A stretch of 64,000 nt of DNA from Candidatus Methanocrinis natronophilus (GTDB lineage: Archaea; Halobacteriota; Methanosarcinia; Methanotrichales; Methanotrichaceae). The stretch is from positions 1-64,000 of the forward strand of contig JARFPK010000007.1 in assembly GCA_029167045.1 (NCBI GenBank), given 5' to 3'. The translations under genes and the position numbers were made by a program. Every line of letters begins with the position of its first letter. Position 1 is the stretch's first letter. Below, piece by piece: positions 18,279 through 27,774 of this stretch. The notes beneath the pieces were generated by a model. The model made no database searches, had not been told where the DNA came from, and was given only the letters and a program-made list of their open reading frames with translations.

Positions 18279-19256
18279 TCAGATCCACCGATAACGGGCC
18301 AACACCTCAGGCCGCAGGTCGTAGAGGAGGCTGTTCTCGACGTAGCCGAAGAATAGGCAGCCTGCACACCCCCGGACTATCTCCTCCCGCCTCTCCTTCG
18401 ATGACTCCCAGACCTTGGCGAGGCCCTGGGAGACGTTTCCCAGGGGCTCTTTATGGACCCGGCAAGCCTGGACCGTCCCGTCGGAGGAGACGGAGAGGAC
18501 GATCTCTGGAGCATGACACCTGAAGTCGGTCCTTCGATCTCTTACCATCCGCAGGTACGTCAGGGAGTTTATGATGGGACTGCCCCTCTTCTTCATCTCC
18601 ATGAGCCGGTCCATCGACCGTCTGTAGGCGGGAAGGTCCTCCTCTCCGATACCGAAATCGTCCCAGACCTCCGCTGCCACATCCTGGGCCTCATGGATCG
18701 GCTCAAAGGAGATCTGGGCACCGAGATCTGCGGCCAGATAGACGAGGTCAGAAAGCTCTGATAGATTCTTTCTGCTGATGACGCAGTTGATCAGGACGGA
18801 GTGGCCCGCCTCCTGGGCTGCCCCCACCCCCTCGAGGACCGGGTCGACGGAGACGCCCCGGATCTCTTTGTACGAGTCGATCCCGTCGACGGAGACGGAG
18901 AGGAGGTCGAGGTCGGAGAGGTCGCCGATCCTCTCAGAGAGGAGGAGGCCGTTGGTGATGAGGGACGTGACCATCCCCAGGGACCTGGCGTGGCGGAGGA
19001 TGGCGGGAAGGTCGGAACGGAGGAGCGGCTCCGCCGTCCAGGCGTTGTAGACGCCGATGCCGAAGGATTTGGCATCGTCCAGCATCGCCATGATAGCCTC
19101 GGTGGCCATCTCCGGGCCGGGGTTACGCCAGTACTCGCAGAAGGGGCACCGCAGGTTGCACCGGGCGTTGATACCGTGGGAGAGGACGAAGGGCCTCTTC
19201 CCCACCCTCATCTGGAGGAGGGCCCTTGCGGCGATCCGGGGGTTGAAGGCGGCCAT
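18279..19256 (-). CDS. Radical SAM protein with SPASM-like C-terminal region
   Basis: A 325-aa enzyme with the radical SAM cluster motif CNLRCPFC (Cys33, 37, 40) and a following TIM-barrel pattern (LITNGLLL, LSVSVDG). The C-terminal region contains further cysteines (FRCHAP, VQACRVHKE, RGCAGCLF), as in SPASM/twitch auxiliary-cluster enzymes that modify peptides or act in cofactor biosynthesis. It starts 26 bp after lysA on the same strand, so the two are probably cotranscribed, though no functional link is known. No small precursor peptide was recognised beside it; the Gly/Cys-tailed secreted protein on the other strand is a conceivable but unproven substrate. Confidence 0.8.
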   Translation of the reverse strand: MAAFNPRIAARALLQMRVGKRPFVLSHGINARCNLRCPFCEYWRNPGPEMATEAIMAMLDDAKSFGIGVYNAWTAEPLLRSDLPAILRHARSLGMVTSLITNGLLLSERIGDLSDLDLLSVSVDGIDSYKEIRGVSVDPVLEGVGAAQEAGHSVLINCVISRKNLSELSDLVYLAADLGAQISFEPIHEAQDVAAEVWDDFGIGEEDLPAYRRSMDRLMEMKKRGSPIINSLTYLRMVRDRRTDFRCHAPEIVLSVSSDGTVQACRVHKEPLGNVSQGLAKVWESSKERREEIVRGCAGCLFFGYVENSLLYDLRPEVLARYRWI

Positions 19257-19282
19257 GACTGCTGGACCCCGGTGGCGGCTCC

Positions 19283-20566
19283 TTACCTGAGGAGCCTCGC
19301 CGGGACGATCTGCCCCGCCAGGAAGGCGCTTTCGTCCTCACCCCGTCGGATCAGCTCCGCGCGGCCTCCGTTCACCAGGACCTCGGGACAGCGGGGCTGG
19401 CCGTTGTAGACCGAGGCCATGGAGAAGCCGTAGGCTCCGGCGTCTAAGATCGCCAAGACGTCGCCCCTCTCCACCTCCGGGAGGTCCCTATCTCTGGCGA
19501 GGACGTCGCCGCTCTCGCAGATCGGTCCTACGACGGTGTATTTGCCGACCGCCTCCTGGTCCATCTTGTTGGCGACGACGGCGTGATGGTAGGCGTCGTA
19601 GAGCATCGGCCGAGCCAGGAGGTTGAATCCTCCGTCGACGCCGACGAAGTTGACGTGGGCCCTCTTGACGACGTTCACCCCGGTGACGAAGAGGGTAGAG
19701 TCGGCGACGATGCTTCGGCCGGGTTCCAAGACCATCTGCGGGCTTATGCCGAGCCTTTTGCACCCTTCCAGAAAGACGGGGAGGATCCCGGCGGCCAGCT
19801 CGTCCGGCGTCGGCGCCCGGGTCTCGGGGGCGTAGGCGATGCCGAGGCCCCCACCGAAGTCCATCATCTCGATCTCGCCGCCGATATCGACGATTTCTCC
19901 GGCCAGCTCCATCATCTTCGCCGCGGCGTCGACGAAGGGGGCGACGTCCAGGATCTGGGAGCCGATGTGGCAGTGGAGGCCGATGGGCTTCACACCTTCC
20001 AGGCCCATGGCGGTCCTGTAGACCTCGACGATCTCCTGCCAGGGGATCCCGAACTTGGAGGTCTTCAGGCCGGTGGCGATCTTGGGGTGGGTCATGGCGG
20101 AGACGTCGGGGTTGACCCGGAAGGCGACCTCTGCCACTTCCCCCATCTCCGAGGCTACCTCGGACAAATTGAGAAGCTCGTCTCTGGAGTCGGCGGAGAC
20201 CCGGACTTTCGCCTCGACGGCCATCTCCAGCTCTTCGAGGCTCTTGGAGTTGCCGTTGAAGAGGATCTTGTCCATCGCCATCCCCGCCATCCTCACCAGG
20301 TTCAGCTCCCCGGCGGAGAAGACGTCCGCCCCCAGCCCCTCCTCCGCCAGAATCCGCAGGATGGCGAGGTTCCCGTTGGCCTTGACGGCAAAATAGATCT
20401 CAGCCTCAGGGAAGGCCTTTCGGTAAGCCCTGGCGTTCTCCCTGAGCCGCCTCTCGCTCGTAACGTAGAGGGGGGTCCCGAAGACATCGGCCAGGTCCAC
20501 CACGTCGACCCCGTCGATGGTCAGATCGCCCCCTTCCGCCCTCAGATGATCCTTCGTCCCGAACAT
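19283..20566 (-). CDS. lysA: Diaminopimelate decarboxylase
   Basis: A 427-aa fold-III PLP enzyme that converts meso-diaminopimelate to lysine. The PLP lysine lies in YFAVKANGN (Lys62). Other signatures are HCHIGSQI, the Gly-rich FGGGLGIAY, EPGRSIV and the CESGDVLA motif of the dimer partner active site. Length and motif order match LysA rather than the longer SpeA at 36538. It heads a likely operon with the radical SAM gene. The TATA-like AAATCTTTTC upstream (about 20590) reads on the minus strand. Confidence 0.95.
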   Translation of the reverse strand: MFGTKDHLRAEGGDLTIDGVDVVDLADVFGTPLYVTSERRLRENARAYRKAFPEAEIYFAVKANGNLAILRILAEEGLGADVFSAGELNLVRMAGMAMDKILFNGNSKSLEELEMAVEAKVRVSADSRDELLNLSEVASEMGEVAEVAFRVNPDVSAMTHPKIATGLKTSKFGIPWQEIVEVYRTAMGLEGVKPIGLHCHIGSQILDVAPFVDAAAKMMELAGEIVDIGGEIEMMDFGGGLGIAYAPETRAPTPDELAAGILPVFLEGCKRLGISPQMVLEPGRSIVADSTLFVTGVNVVKRAHVNFVGVDGGFNLLARPMLYDAYHHAVVANKMDQEAVGKYTVVGPICESGDVLARDRDLPEVERGDVLAILDAGAYGFSMASVYNGQPRCPEVLVNGGRAELIRRGEDESAFLAGQIVPARLLR

Positions 20567-20624
20567 AGGACTGGATCTTGGATCCGGGACCGTAAAATCT
20601 TTTCGTGGCCTTCGACCCGGGGGG

Positions 20625-21086
20625 TCAGACCTCTCCGGAGAGGGGAAGAGAAGGCATCATCGCCACCTCCACCCCCGCCGCCTCCAGGAAACGGAGCGCC
20701 TCGTCGTCGGGGTAGGGGTTGCCGTAGACGACCCGTTTTATCATGGAGTTGATGATGATCTTGGCGCAGAGGATGCAGGGCTGGTGGGTGCAGTAGAGGG
20801 TGGCGCCGCTGGTGCTGACGCCGTGGATCGCCGCCTGGATGATGGCGTTCTGCTCGGCGTGGACGGCGCGGCAGAGCTCGTGGCGGTATCCGCTCTCCAC
20901 GTTCTCGCGGCGGCACCCGGCCTCCAGACAGTGGGAGAGGCCCGTCGGCGCGCCGTTGTAGCCGGTGGAGAGGATCCTCTTATCCCTCACCAGGACGGCG
21001 CCGACGTGATGGCGCAGACAAGTGGACCTGGTGGCCACCACCGAGGCTATCTCCATGAAGTACTCGTCGAGGGAAGGCCTTCCCAT
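20625..21086 (-). CDS. dCMP deaminase (ComEB type)
   Basis: A 153-aa zinc-dependent deaminase that makes dUMP from dCMP for thymidylate synthesis. The zinc site is HAEQNAI with PCILCAK, and the extra metal-binding Cys/His residues of the family are present ([15 protein letters not shown]). The start [14 protein letters not shown] at 21086 fits the family; a much longer open frame upstream is GC-rich shadow. It lies divergent from lysS with a 216-bp gap. Confidence 0.9.
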   Translation of the reverse strand: MGRPSLDEYFMEIASVVATRSTCLRHHVGAVLVRDKRILSTGYNGAPTGLSHCLEAGCRRENVESGYRHELCRAVHAEQNAIIQAAIHGVSTSGATLYCTHQPCILCAKIIINSMIKRVVYGNPYPDDEALRFLEAAGVEVAMMPSLPLSGEV

Positions 21087-21302
21087 GGGCCGGGCTTTCA
21101 ACGCGATCCGATATCTCTCTTTCCGTCCCCGCCGGGATCTGCCCTCGGCCGTACCATATCCCCCTTTCTCTAGCTCCCCTTTCTCTAGCCGCAGATCAAC
21201 CCCCAGGAGGAAGCTCTTAAGCCGCCGCCCCCGCCCTCCGGCCCGAAGGTGGCAACGGGGGGGCGGAAAGTTAATATCACCATCTCGATCGATGGAGAGG
21301 CC

Positions 21303-22796
21303 ATGACGATTCACTGGGCCGACGTGGCGGCGGATAAGCTCGTAGATCTGGGCCCTCAGACGGTGGCGACGGGGATCACCCCCTCCGGCCAGATCCATCT
21401 CGGCAATATGCGGGAGGTGATGACCGCCGACGCCGTCTACCGGGCCCTCCTGGACCGGGGGGTCGGCGCCCGGCTGATATACATCGCCGACAGCTACGAC
21501 CCCCTCCGGCGGCTCTACCCCTTCCTCCCCAAGAGCTTCGAAGAGCATGTGGGCAGGCCCTTATCGGAGATCCCCTGCCCCGAAGGCTGCTGCGCCAGCT
21601 ACGCAGACCACTTCCTCCTCCCCTTCTTCGAATCTCTGGAGAGGCTCGGGATCCGCCCCCAGATATACAGGGCGGACAGGATGTACAAGGACGGTCTCTA
21701 CGTCGAGGGGATCAAGACCGCCCTCGAGAAGAGAGAAGATATCGCCCGGATCCTAAAGGAGGTCTCGGGAAGGGAACTTCCCACCGACTGGTCTCCCCTG
21801 GACGCGATATGTGCGGATTGCGGCCGGCTGAACACCACCCGGATCGTCGCCTTCGACCTCGCTGGCGAGACGGCCGATTACCTCTGCCGGTGCGGCCATG
21901 AGGGTACCGCCTCCTTCAGGGGCGGGGGCAAGCTCGCCTGGAGGGTCGACTGGCCCGCCCGGTGGTCTATCCTCGACGTCAGCGTGGAGCCCTTCGGAAA
22001 AGACCACGCCACCGCTGGGGGCTCTTACGATACGGGAAAGAGGATCTCCGAGGAGGTCTACCGCCGCCCCGCCCCATACCCGGTCGTCTACGAATGGATC
22101 CATCTGAAGGGGAAGGGGGCGATGCACTCCTCCACCGGGATCGTGGTGACGATAAGGGATATGCTGGAGGTCGTCCCACCGGAGGTCCTCCGCTACCTCA
22201 TCATCAGGACGAAGCCGGAGAAGCATATCGAGTTCGATCCGGGCCTTTCCCTCCTCTCCCTCATAGAGGATTACGACCGGCGGGCGGGGGACGAGAGGGC
22301 CCTGGAGCTATCCCGGATCGGGGGAGAGGAGGCGGCACCGATCCCCTACCGCCACATGGTGACGGCGGTCCAGATCGCCGGAGGCGACATCGACCAGCTC
22401 TTCGTCGTCCTGAAGAGGAGCGGCTACGACACCACCGACCGGGAACGGATCCTCTCCCGGGCCGCCAACGTCAGGGCCTGGCTCGACCGGTACGCCCCCC
22501 CCTTCGTCAAATTCGTCCTCCAGGAGACCCTTCCAGCGAAGGCCAAGAACCTGGATCCGGAATCGAAGGCAGCCCTCGGACTCCTGGCGGGGAGGCTGGG
22601 GGGGAAGGGCGGCGAGGAGATCCACAACGAGGTATACGCCGTCGCCGAGGAGATGGGGATGGAGGGTAAGAAGCTCTTCGAGGCGATCTACGTCGCTTTC
22701 CTGGGGCAGAAGCAGGGGCCGAAGGCGGGCTGGTTCCTCTCGAGCCTCGACGCGGATTTCGTGAGGGAGAGGCTCATCGCCGTCTCCGCCGCCTAG
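21303..22796 (+). CDS. lysS: Class I lysyl-tRNA synthetase
   Basis: A 497-aa class I LysRS, the archaeal type unrelated to bacterial class II enzymes. The HIGH-like motif is [11 protein letters not shown] and the KMSKS-equivalent loop is KGAMHSSTG. Two Cys pairs (CADCGRLN and CRCGHEG) form the zinc-binding insertion. The C-terminal helical anticodon-binding region is complete. ATG 21303 is chosen because [13 protein letters not shown] matches the family start; the open frame extends further upstream without support. Confidence 0.95.
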   Translation: MTIHWADVAADKLVDLGPQTVATGITPSGQIHLGNMREVMTADAVYRALLDRGVGARLIYIADSYDPLRRLYPFLPKSFEEHVGRPLSEIPCPEGCCASYADHFLLPFFESLERLGIRPQIYRADRMYKDGLYVEGIKTALEKREDIARILKEVSGRELPTDWSPLDAICADCGRLNTTRIVAFDLAGETADYLCRCGHEGTASFRGGGKLAWRVDWPARWSILDVSVEPFGKDHATAGGSYDTGKRISEEVYRRPAPYPVVYEWIHLKGKGAMHSSTGIVVTIRDMLEVVPPEVLRYLIIRTKPEKHIEFDPGLSLLSLIEDYDRRAGDERALELSRIGGEEAAPIPYRHMVTAVQIAGGDIDQLFVVLKRSGYDTTDRERILSRAANVRAWLDRYAPPFVKFVLQETLPAKAKNLDPESKAALGLLAGRLGGKGGEEIHNEVYAVAEEMGMEGKKLFEAIYVAFLGQKQGPKAGWFLSSLDADFVRERLIAVSAA

Positions 22797-22838
22797 ATCC
22801 GACGGGTTCTGGGGTAAGATTTGAGATGGGTGGAGAAG

Positions 22839-23273
22839 ATGGGCGAAAAGATATCCGTCTACCTCGCTGGCCCCATCTTCTCCAGGTCCGAGATAGAAGG
22901 GGGACGGTCCCTGAAGAGGGAGATCGAGGCGGCCCTGGGGGAGAGGGTTGAGGTCCTCTGGCCCTTCGAGACCGCCTCCGGGACGATCGAGGAGATCTTC
23001 GACGCGAACCTTTCAGCCCTGGAGAGGTCGCCCCTGATGGTGGCGATCCTCGACGGAGCCCAGGTCGACGACGGGACCGCCTGGGAGGTGGGGTGCCACT
23101 ACGCCCTCTTCGGCAGGAGGGCTATCGGGATCAGGACCGACATCAGGAAGGCTGGTGAGGCCCCCGAGTCCATCGTCAACCTGATGATCGAGCTCTCCTG
23201 CCGGAGGGTGGTCAGGGACGTCCCCGAGCTGATCGGAGAGCTGGAGAGGGCCCTGGCGGAGACGATTCTATAA
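22839..23273 (+). CDS. Nucleoside 2-deoxyribosyltransferase-like protein
   Basis: A 144-aa Rossmann-type protein with the family N-terminal pattern VYLAGPIFS, the middle segment DANLSALERSPLMVAILDGAQVDDGT and a following WEVGCHYALF. These match nucleoside 2-deoxyribosyltransferase or N-glycosidase relatives that cleave or exchange bases on deoxynucleosides. GGTGGAG just upstream supports ATG 22839 over TTG 22821. It is packed between lysS and a metallophosphoesterase on the same strand, with pyrE shortly downstream, which suits a nucleotide-metabolism role. Confidence 0.8.
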   Translation: MGEKISVYLAGPIFSRSEIEGGRSLKREIEAALGERVEVLWPFETASGTIEEIFDANLSALERSPLMVAILDGAQVDDGTAWEVGCHYALFGRRAIGIRTDIRKAGEAPESIVNLMIELSCRRVVRDVPELIGELERALAETIL

Positions 23274-23297
23274 TCTCTCGATCCGTAACCCCCTGAT

Positions 23298-24080
23298 ATG
23301 ACGATGGCAAGGCCGATCCCCAACGAGCCCCTCCTCCTGGTGGAGGGGGGCGAGAGGGTCCTGGTGGCAGCCGACCTCCACATAGGGATCGAACACCACC
23401 TCTGGCTCGGCGGCGCCAGCGTCCCCAGCCAGACAGGCAAGATGCTGGAGGGGCTCGCCGCCCGGGTCGAAGAGGCCTCCCCAGACCGGCTCCTCCTCCT
23501 GGGAGACGTCAAGCACAACCTTCCCTGGACATCTTTTCAGGAGAAGAGCGAGGTCCCGAGGTTTCTCAAGTGCCTCTCCGGCGCCGTCAAAGTTGAGGTC
23601 GTAGCCGGAAACCACGACGTCGGCCTCTCCGACCTGGCGCCCCAGGAGGTCGAGATCCACCCCGCAACAGGGACCGTCATCGACGGCGCCGGATACTTCC
23701 ACGGCCACACCTGGCCGGACCCTAAGGTCTTCGAGGCGGAGGTCCTGGTGGCCTCCCACCTCCATCCTGCGGTGAGGCTCGCCGACCGGATCGGCTCCGG
23801 CCCCCCCGAGAGGGCGTGGTTGAGGGCGCCCCTCTCGTCGGAGGGGCTCTCGGAGGAGTACGGACGAGAGATAACTGGCCCCGATGTGACGATAGTACCC
23901 GCCTATAACCCCCTCTGCGGCGGTTACCCTCTGGACTCCCCCTCCCGGGAAGAGAGGGGGGCCCTCCCCAGGATCGTCCGCCTCGACGAGGGGAGGGTCT
24001 ACCTCCTGGACGGGACCGACCTGGGGAGGCTGCAGAGGGTGAGGGCTGTCCAGTCGAGGATGACCGGAAGAGGACGCTGA
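23298..24080 (+). CDS. Calcineurin-like metallophosphoesterase
   Basis: A 260-aa protein with all metal-binding motifs in order: VAADLHIGIEHH, LLLGDVKHN, VAGNHDVG and HGHTWPDP. Archaeal proteins of this length and pattern belong to a family of predicted phosphoesterases related to bacterial LigD-associated or DUF2666-like enzymes; the substrate is unknown. It starts 24 bp after the deoxyribosyltransferase gene, so they are probably one transcript. Confidence 0.85.
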   Translation: MTMARPIPNEPLLLVEGGERVLVAADLHIGIEHHLWLGGASVPSQTGKMLEGLAARVEEASPDRLLLLGDVKHNLPWTSFQEKSEVPRFLKCLSGAVKVEVVAGNHDVGLSDLAPQEVEIHPATGTVIDGAGYFHGHTWPDPKVFEAEVLVASHLHPAVRLADRIGSGPPERAWLRAPLSSEGLSEEYGREITGPDVTIVPAYNPLCGGYPLDSPSREERGALPRIVRLDEGRVYLLDGTDLGRLQRVRAVQSRMTGRGR

Positions 24081-24116
24081 AAACGGTTATATCTCCAGGC
24101 TGCAATGGGCCGACTC

Positions 24117-24671
24117 ATGGACGAGAGAGAGAAGCTTTTGGAGCTTTTGAGGACGGAGGGGCTCCGGTTGGGGAAGATCACCCTCTCCTCGGGGAAGGTG
24201 AGCGATTACTACGTCGACGCCCGAAAGGTCGTCCTCCATCCGGAGGGGGCTTACCTGACGGGGAAGCTTATCCTCGAGATGATAGACCCCGAGGCGGTCG
24301 CCGTCGCCGGGATGACCCTGGGGGCAGATCCTATAGTTGCGGCCGTATCCGTCGTAGGCCACCTGGGAGGGAGGGACCTCTCGGCGCTGATAATAAGAAA
24401 GGAGGCGAAGGACCATGGGACCGGGAAGTTCGTGGAAGGGCCCACCCTCCCCCAGGGGTCGAAGGTGGCGGTCGTCGACGACGTCGTCACCACCGGCTCG
24501 TCCCTCATAAAGTCGATCGAGAGGCTGAAGGGAGAGGGTTACGACCCGATCCAGACTATCGCCATCCTCGACCGGGAGGAGGGCGGAAGCGAGCGGCTCA
24601 GTGGTGCCGGATACCGCCTTGAGTCTATATTCACCAGGTCAGACCTCGTTCCACGAGATCCATCTAGCTGA
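24117..24671 (+). CDS. pyrE: Orotate phosphoribosyltransferase
   Basis: A 184-aa type I phosphoribosyltransferase that forms OMP from orotate and PRPP. The PRPP-binding loop VAVVDDVVTTGSS and the N-terminal KITLSSGKVSDYYVDAR block identify PyrE. A TATA-like GGTTATATC at about 24085-24093 places initiation close to the ATG at 24117, so that start, giving a leaderless message, is preferred over ATG 24105. The 3' end overlaps the convergent gene at 24664 by 8 bp. Confidence 0.95.
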   Translation: MDEREKLLELLRTEGLRLGKITLSSGKVSDYYVDARKVVLHPEGAYLTGKLILEMIDPEAVAVAGMTLGADPIVAAVSVVGHLGGRDLSALIIRKEAKDHGTGKFVEGPTLPQGSKVAVVDDVVTTGSSLIKSIERLKGEGYDPIQTIAILDREEGGSERLSGAGYRLESIFTRSDLVPRDPSS

Positions 24672-25038
24672 CGATCAGAGGCCAGCCGTTTCTATCGCCG
24701 CATCTGAAATGGCGGGACCGCCCCTCTTCGTCAGTGTAGATCACCTGAGATGATATGGCGTACTGGCCTGGGATCTCGCCCCTGACAGGATAATCGATAA
24801 CCACCGAAGATCCTGGGGGCATCTTCGCTGTCCTGACGCCGGTATCGAGGACGATGAGCCCATCGGGCGCCCCCGGAACTACGCTTACGTCCAGGGCCGA
24901 CTCGCCGGTATTGCCGAGGCGGATCTTCACGAACACGTCTTCTCCCACACCCACATGGTACCGGTCCAGCTCCTGCTCTATGTGGATCCCCACCACCAGC
25001 ACGACCAGGAGGGCCGGCGCCAAAAGAAGCGTCTTCAT
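24664..25038 (-). CDS. Small exported protein with CARDB-like domain
   Basis: A protein of about 124 aa that begins MKTLLLAPALLVVLVVG, a signal peptide or anchor, followed by a single beta-rich domain (VFVKIRLGNTGESALDVSVVP) resembling one CARDB/DUF11 unit. The start at 25038 is favoured because a TATA (CTTTAAATTG) lies about 30 nt upstream on the minus strand, giving a short or absent leader; an upstream ATG at 25083 would lie within or upstream of that promoter. The family is not assigned. It converges with pyrE. Confidence 0.65.
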   Translation of the reverse strand: MKTLLLAPALLVVLVVGIHIEQELDRYHVGVGEDVFVKIRLGNTGESALDVSVVPGAPDGLIVLDTGVRTAKMPPGSSVVIDYPVRGEIPGQYAISSQVIYTDEEGRSRHFRCGDRNGWPLIVS

Positions 25039-25182
25039 CAGACCCGAGGTTTGGGGCCGGAGCAATTTAAAGGTAGCTTTCATGTAAGGGCTACGTGAGA
25101 CCTCCACCATCCCATTTCATATATATCGATGGTCGGGTAGGACACAAAAATACTTATCATGGCGGATGCGTTTCTACCTCCA

Positions 25183-26784
25183 ATGGACGTTTCCTACTCG
25201 GTCTGGCGCGAGGTCGCGGCGGAGAGGGGGGTGGTGAGCGGCGAAAGCTTCTCCTTCCTCTTCGATCGGCGGTATACCAACCGCCTCAACAGGATGAGCC
25301 GGGTATTCTTCGAGGCTTACGCCACGGCTACAAGAGAGGTCGCGGCGGAGGAGGACCGCTTCCCGAGCTTGAGCGAGATCGAGTCGAGGATGGAGAGCGG
25401 CGCCATCTACGCCTACAAGGATCGGCTGATGAGGTCCACCGGGTTCTTCGAGGAGGTGAAGATCTCCGGGATATCCTACCTGATACCGAAGGCCAAAAGC
25501 TTCGCCGACGAGACGGGGACGTATACCGACCTCATTTTGGACCTGGAGAAGGGCGAGGTGGTGCTGCCGAGGAGGGAGAAACCCTCGGCCGGTCCGCGGC
25601 CCGAGGCGATCGGGGACGAAGAAGAGGAGATGGAACCGGATCTTCAGGACGGATCTGGGGAGCTCTCTGAGCCGTCGTCGGAGTTGGGGGAGGATCGGCC
25701 GGAAGAAGCCGCACCGCCCCCCCAGAAGCCTCCAGGGGTCGCTGGTGGTGGAGAGACGGCCCAGGAGCTGGAGGCTTTTGGCGCCAAAAGAGGCGAGGAA
25801 GAATCCGGCGTCACCCCCGGGGCTAAAGTCGACGCCTCGCAGGCTTGCCAGGAGGATCTCCCCCTAGTGGTCGGGGATGAAAAGGGCGTCGATGCCTACG
25901 AATCCGGGATCCCCGCCGGAGGTCCGGCCGATGAGATGGGGGAGAAGAAGGGGGCTGGAGAGGAAGGAGAGCTCCCCCCCCCCGGGGATGATATCTTCGT
26001 CGAGATGGAAGAGTCGGAGGCTAAGTCTGAGGGGAGGGCCGCCGATCTGGGAGCGGTGGATCCGGGGGCGCAGGCCAGCGGGCCTGATAGAAAGCCTCAG
26101 GGCGAGATGGTGGCGCTGCCGCCTTCGAAGCCCTCTGCGCCATCGAGGAAGCCGGATGAAGGGCGGGGCGGCTGGTGGAGAGATAAAAAGGCCCTCCTCC
26201 TCGCCGGGATCGCCCTCCTCCTCATCGTATCGGGCGTCTATTTATGGTCGCCCGGCACCCCGGAGCCTCCACCGGTCCCGGTGAAGCCATCGGATTTTGT
26301 CAGCTTCTCCGCCTACCTCACCACCGCCTCCGAAAGCACGTACATGAACCTGGACATAACAAACCGCCAGGGGCTGGATAGCAAGGTCGAGCTCGTCCTC
26401 CCTGCGGACGTGGACAAGAGCATCAGCGCCACCGGCGGGATCGTCACCATATACTATACCAACAACACCATCATCCGCCTCGTCTCCAGCAACAACGCCA
26501 GCATCTCGGTGGCCCTCACCGACGAGTACGTCCTCGTCCCCGTCACCTTCAACCTGGGGATACCCGAAGAGCACGAGTCTTCCATCCTCGTCTACGACAA
26601 AGACTATCGGGTCAGCAGGACCAACAACACCATCATCCTCTGGTCCAACATCACCACTGACCCCCTGGAGTTCGATCAGATCTACAATGTCAAGAGAGCA
26701 TCTGGCGGTTCCGGTCCCGAGGCGGCAGGCCCAGGGAACGCTACAGCTGGCCCTCGAGCTGGGGCTCCTGGACCGGAGGCGTAA
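25183..26784 (+). CDS. Bitopic membrane protein with long acidic linker
   Basis: A protein of about 533 aa in four parts: a globular N-terminal domain (about residues 1-125, RRYTNRLNRMSR and helical); a low-complexity acidic Pro/Glu/Gly region (about 130-330); one membrane helix (ALLLAGIALLLIVSGVYLW); and an outer beta-rich domain with many N-x-S/T sites, which could be glycosylated. The TATA (AAAAATACTTATC, 25145-25157) is about 30 nt before ATG 25183, so a leaderless start there is preferred over ATG 25159. I do not recognise the family. The 3' end overlaps the taw2 gene by 98 bp in another frame. Confidence 0.65.
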   Translation: MDVSYSVWREVAAERGVVSGESFSFLFDRRYTNRLNRMSRVFFEAYATATREVAAEEDRFPSLSEIESRMESGAIYAYKDRLMRSTGFFEEVKISGISYLIPKAKSFADETGTYTDLILDLEKGEVVLPRREKPSAGPRPEAIGDEEEEMEPDLQDGSGELSEPSSELGEDRPEEAAPPPQKPPGVAGGGETAQELEAFGAKRGEEESGVTPGAKVDASQACQEDLPLVVGDEKGVDAYESGIPAGGPADEMGEKKGAGEEGELPPPGDDIFVEMEESEAKSEGRAADLGAVDPGAQASGPDRKPQGEMVALPPSKPSAPSRKPDEGRGGWWRDKKALLLAGIALLLIVSGVYLWSPGTPEPPPVPVKPSDFVSFSAYLTTASESTYMNLDITNRQGLDSKVELVLPADVDKSISATGGIVTIYYTNNTIIRLVSSNNASISVALTDEYVLVPVTFNLGIPEEHESSILVYDKDYRVSRTNNTIILWSNITTDPLEFDQIYNVKRASGGSGPEAAGPGNATAGPRAGAPGPEA

Positions 26785-27700
26785 GACCGTATCGAAGGGC
26801 GGCTGGGTAGAGATACCGGTAACCTCGCCCCTACCAGGAAGAGAGGTCGTCCTCCAGGAAGATCCCGAGTTCTACGAGACCTCTCCAGACCTGGCGGCTC
26901 TCTTCGGCGACGAGATCTCCGCCGAAGAGAGGAGACTCCTCCCCCAGGGGTGGTCGATACTGGGGAATGTCATCGCCGTCAAGATCGACCCCCGGATCGA
27001 TCACCTGAAAGGGCGGATCGGAGACGCCCTCCTCGAGATCTACCCCCGGTGCCGATCGGTCCTCCTGGACAGAGGCGTCGCCGGCCCCTTCCGGGAGCCC
27101 GAGAGGGAGCTGATCGCAGGTGACCTGCGGACCGAGACTGTCCACCGGGAGGACGGGGTAGTCTTCAAGCTCGACCCCATGAGGGTGATGTTCTCGCCGG
27201 GGAACATGCGGGAGAGGATGAGGATGGGCCGCCTCGGATCCGGCGAAACCGTAGTCGATATGTTCGCCGGGATAGGCTACTTCACCCTCCCCATGGCGGT
27301 CCACTCCCGGCCTAAGAGGATCTTCGCCATCGAGATCAACCCGGTCGCCTACGGTTACCTCGTCGAGAACCTCCAGCTCAACGGCGTCGATGGGATCGTC
27401 GTCCCCCTTCACGGCGACTGCGCCGCTTTGACCCCCGAAGGCGTAGCCGACCGGGTCGTGATGGGGTACGTCGGGACGACGGACCGCTACCTAGACGCCG
27501 GGATCGCCGCCCTTCGGACCGGTGGGGTCCTCCACTACCACCAGACCGTCCCCGAGAAGCTATACCCACGAAAGCTAGAAGAGGATCTGGCCGAGGCGGC
27601 GGAGCGGGCGGGAAGGTCGGCGCAGATCGAGAGGGTCGACCGGGTGAAGAAGTACTCGCCGGGGATGCTCCACGCCGTCATCGACGCCCGGGTCGACTGA
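26687..27700 (+). CDS. tRNA wybutosine-pathway transferase Taw2 / Trm5-family enzyme
   Basis: A 337-aa class I SAM-binding enzyme with an N-terminal D1-type domain (LELGLLDRRRKT), a middle segment FKLDPMRVMFSPGNMRERMRM, and the SAM site VVDMFAGIGYFTLP. The active-site region reads DRVVMGYVGTT rather than the NLPP of Trm5 methyltransferases, which favours Taw2, the aminocarboxypropyl transferase that acts on tRNA-Phe position 37. Trm5 activity cannot be excluded. The ATG at 26687 restores the family N terminus (LAVPVPRRQAQ) even though it overlaps the previous gene by 98 bp. Confidence 0.8.
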   Translation: MSREHLAVPVPRRQAQGTLQLALELGLLDRRRKTVSKGGWVEIPVTSPLPGREVVLQEDPEFYETSPDLAALFGDEISAEERRLLPQGWSILGNVIAVKIDPRIDHLKGRIGDALLEIYPRCRSVLLDRGVAGPFREPERELIAGDLRTETVHREDGVVFKLDPMRVMFSPGNMRERMRMGRLGSGETVVDMFAGIGYFTLPMAVHSRPKRIFAIEINPVAYGYLVENLQLNGVDGIVVPLHGDCAALTPEGVADRVVMGYVGTTDRYLDAGIAALRTGGVLHYHQTVPEKLYPRKLEEDLAEAAERAGRSAQIERVDRVKKYSPGMLHAVIDARVD

Positions 27701-27774
27701 CCCTCCGCCCGAACGACCGCGCCGCCCGAATGATTGTTATCCTTTGAGGTCAATAATTGGAGAGGGTGATCGTT

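Noticed and set aside
19583-20752. Long plus-strand frame over lysA
   Set aside because: It is the GC-rich complement of the lysA coding sequence with no start signal; LysA motifs are complete on the minus strand.
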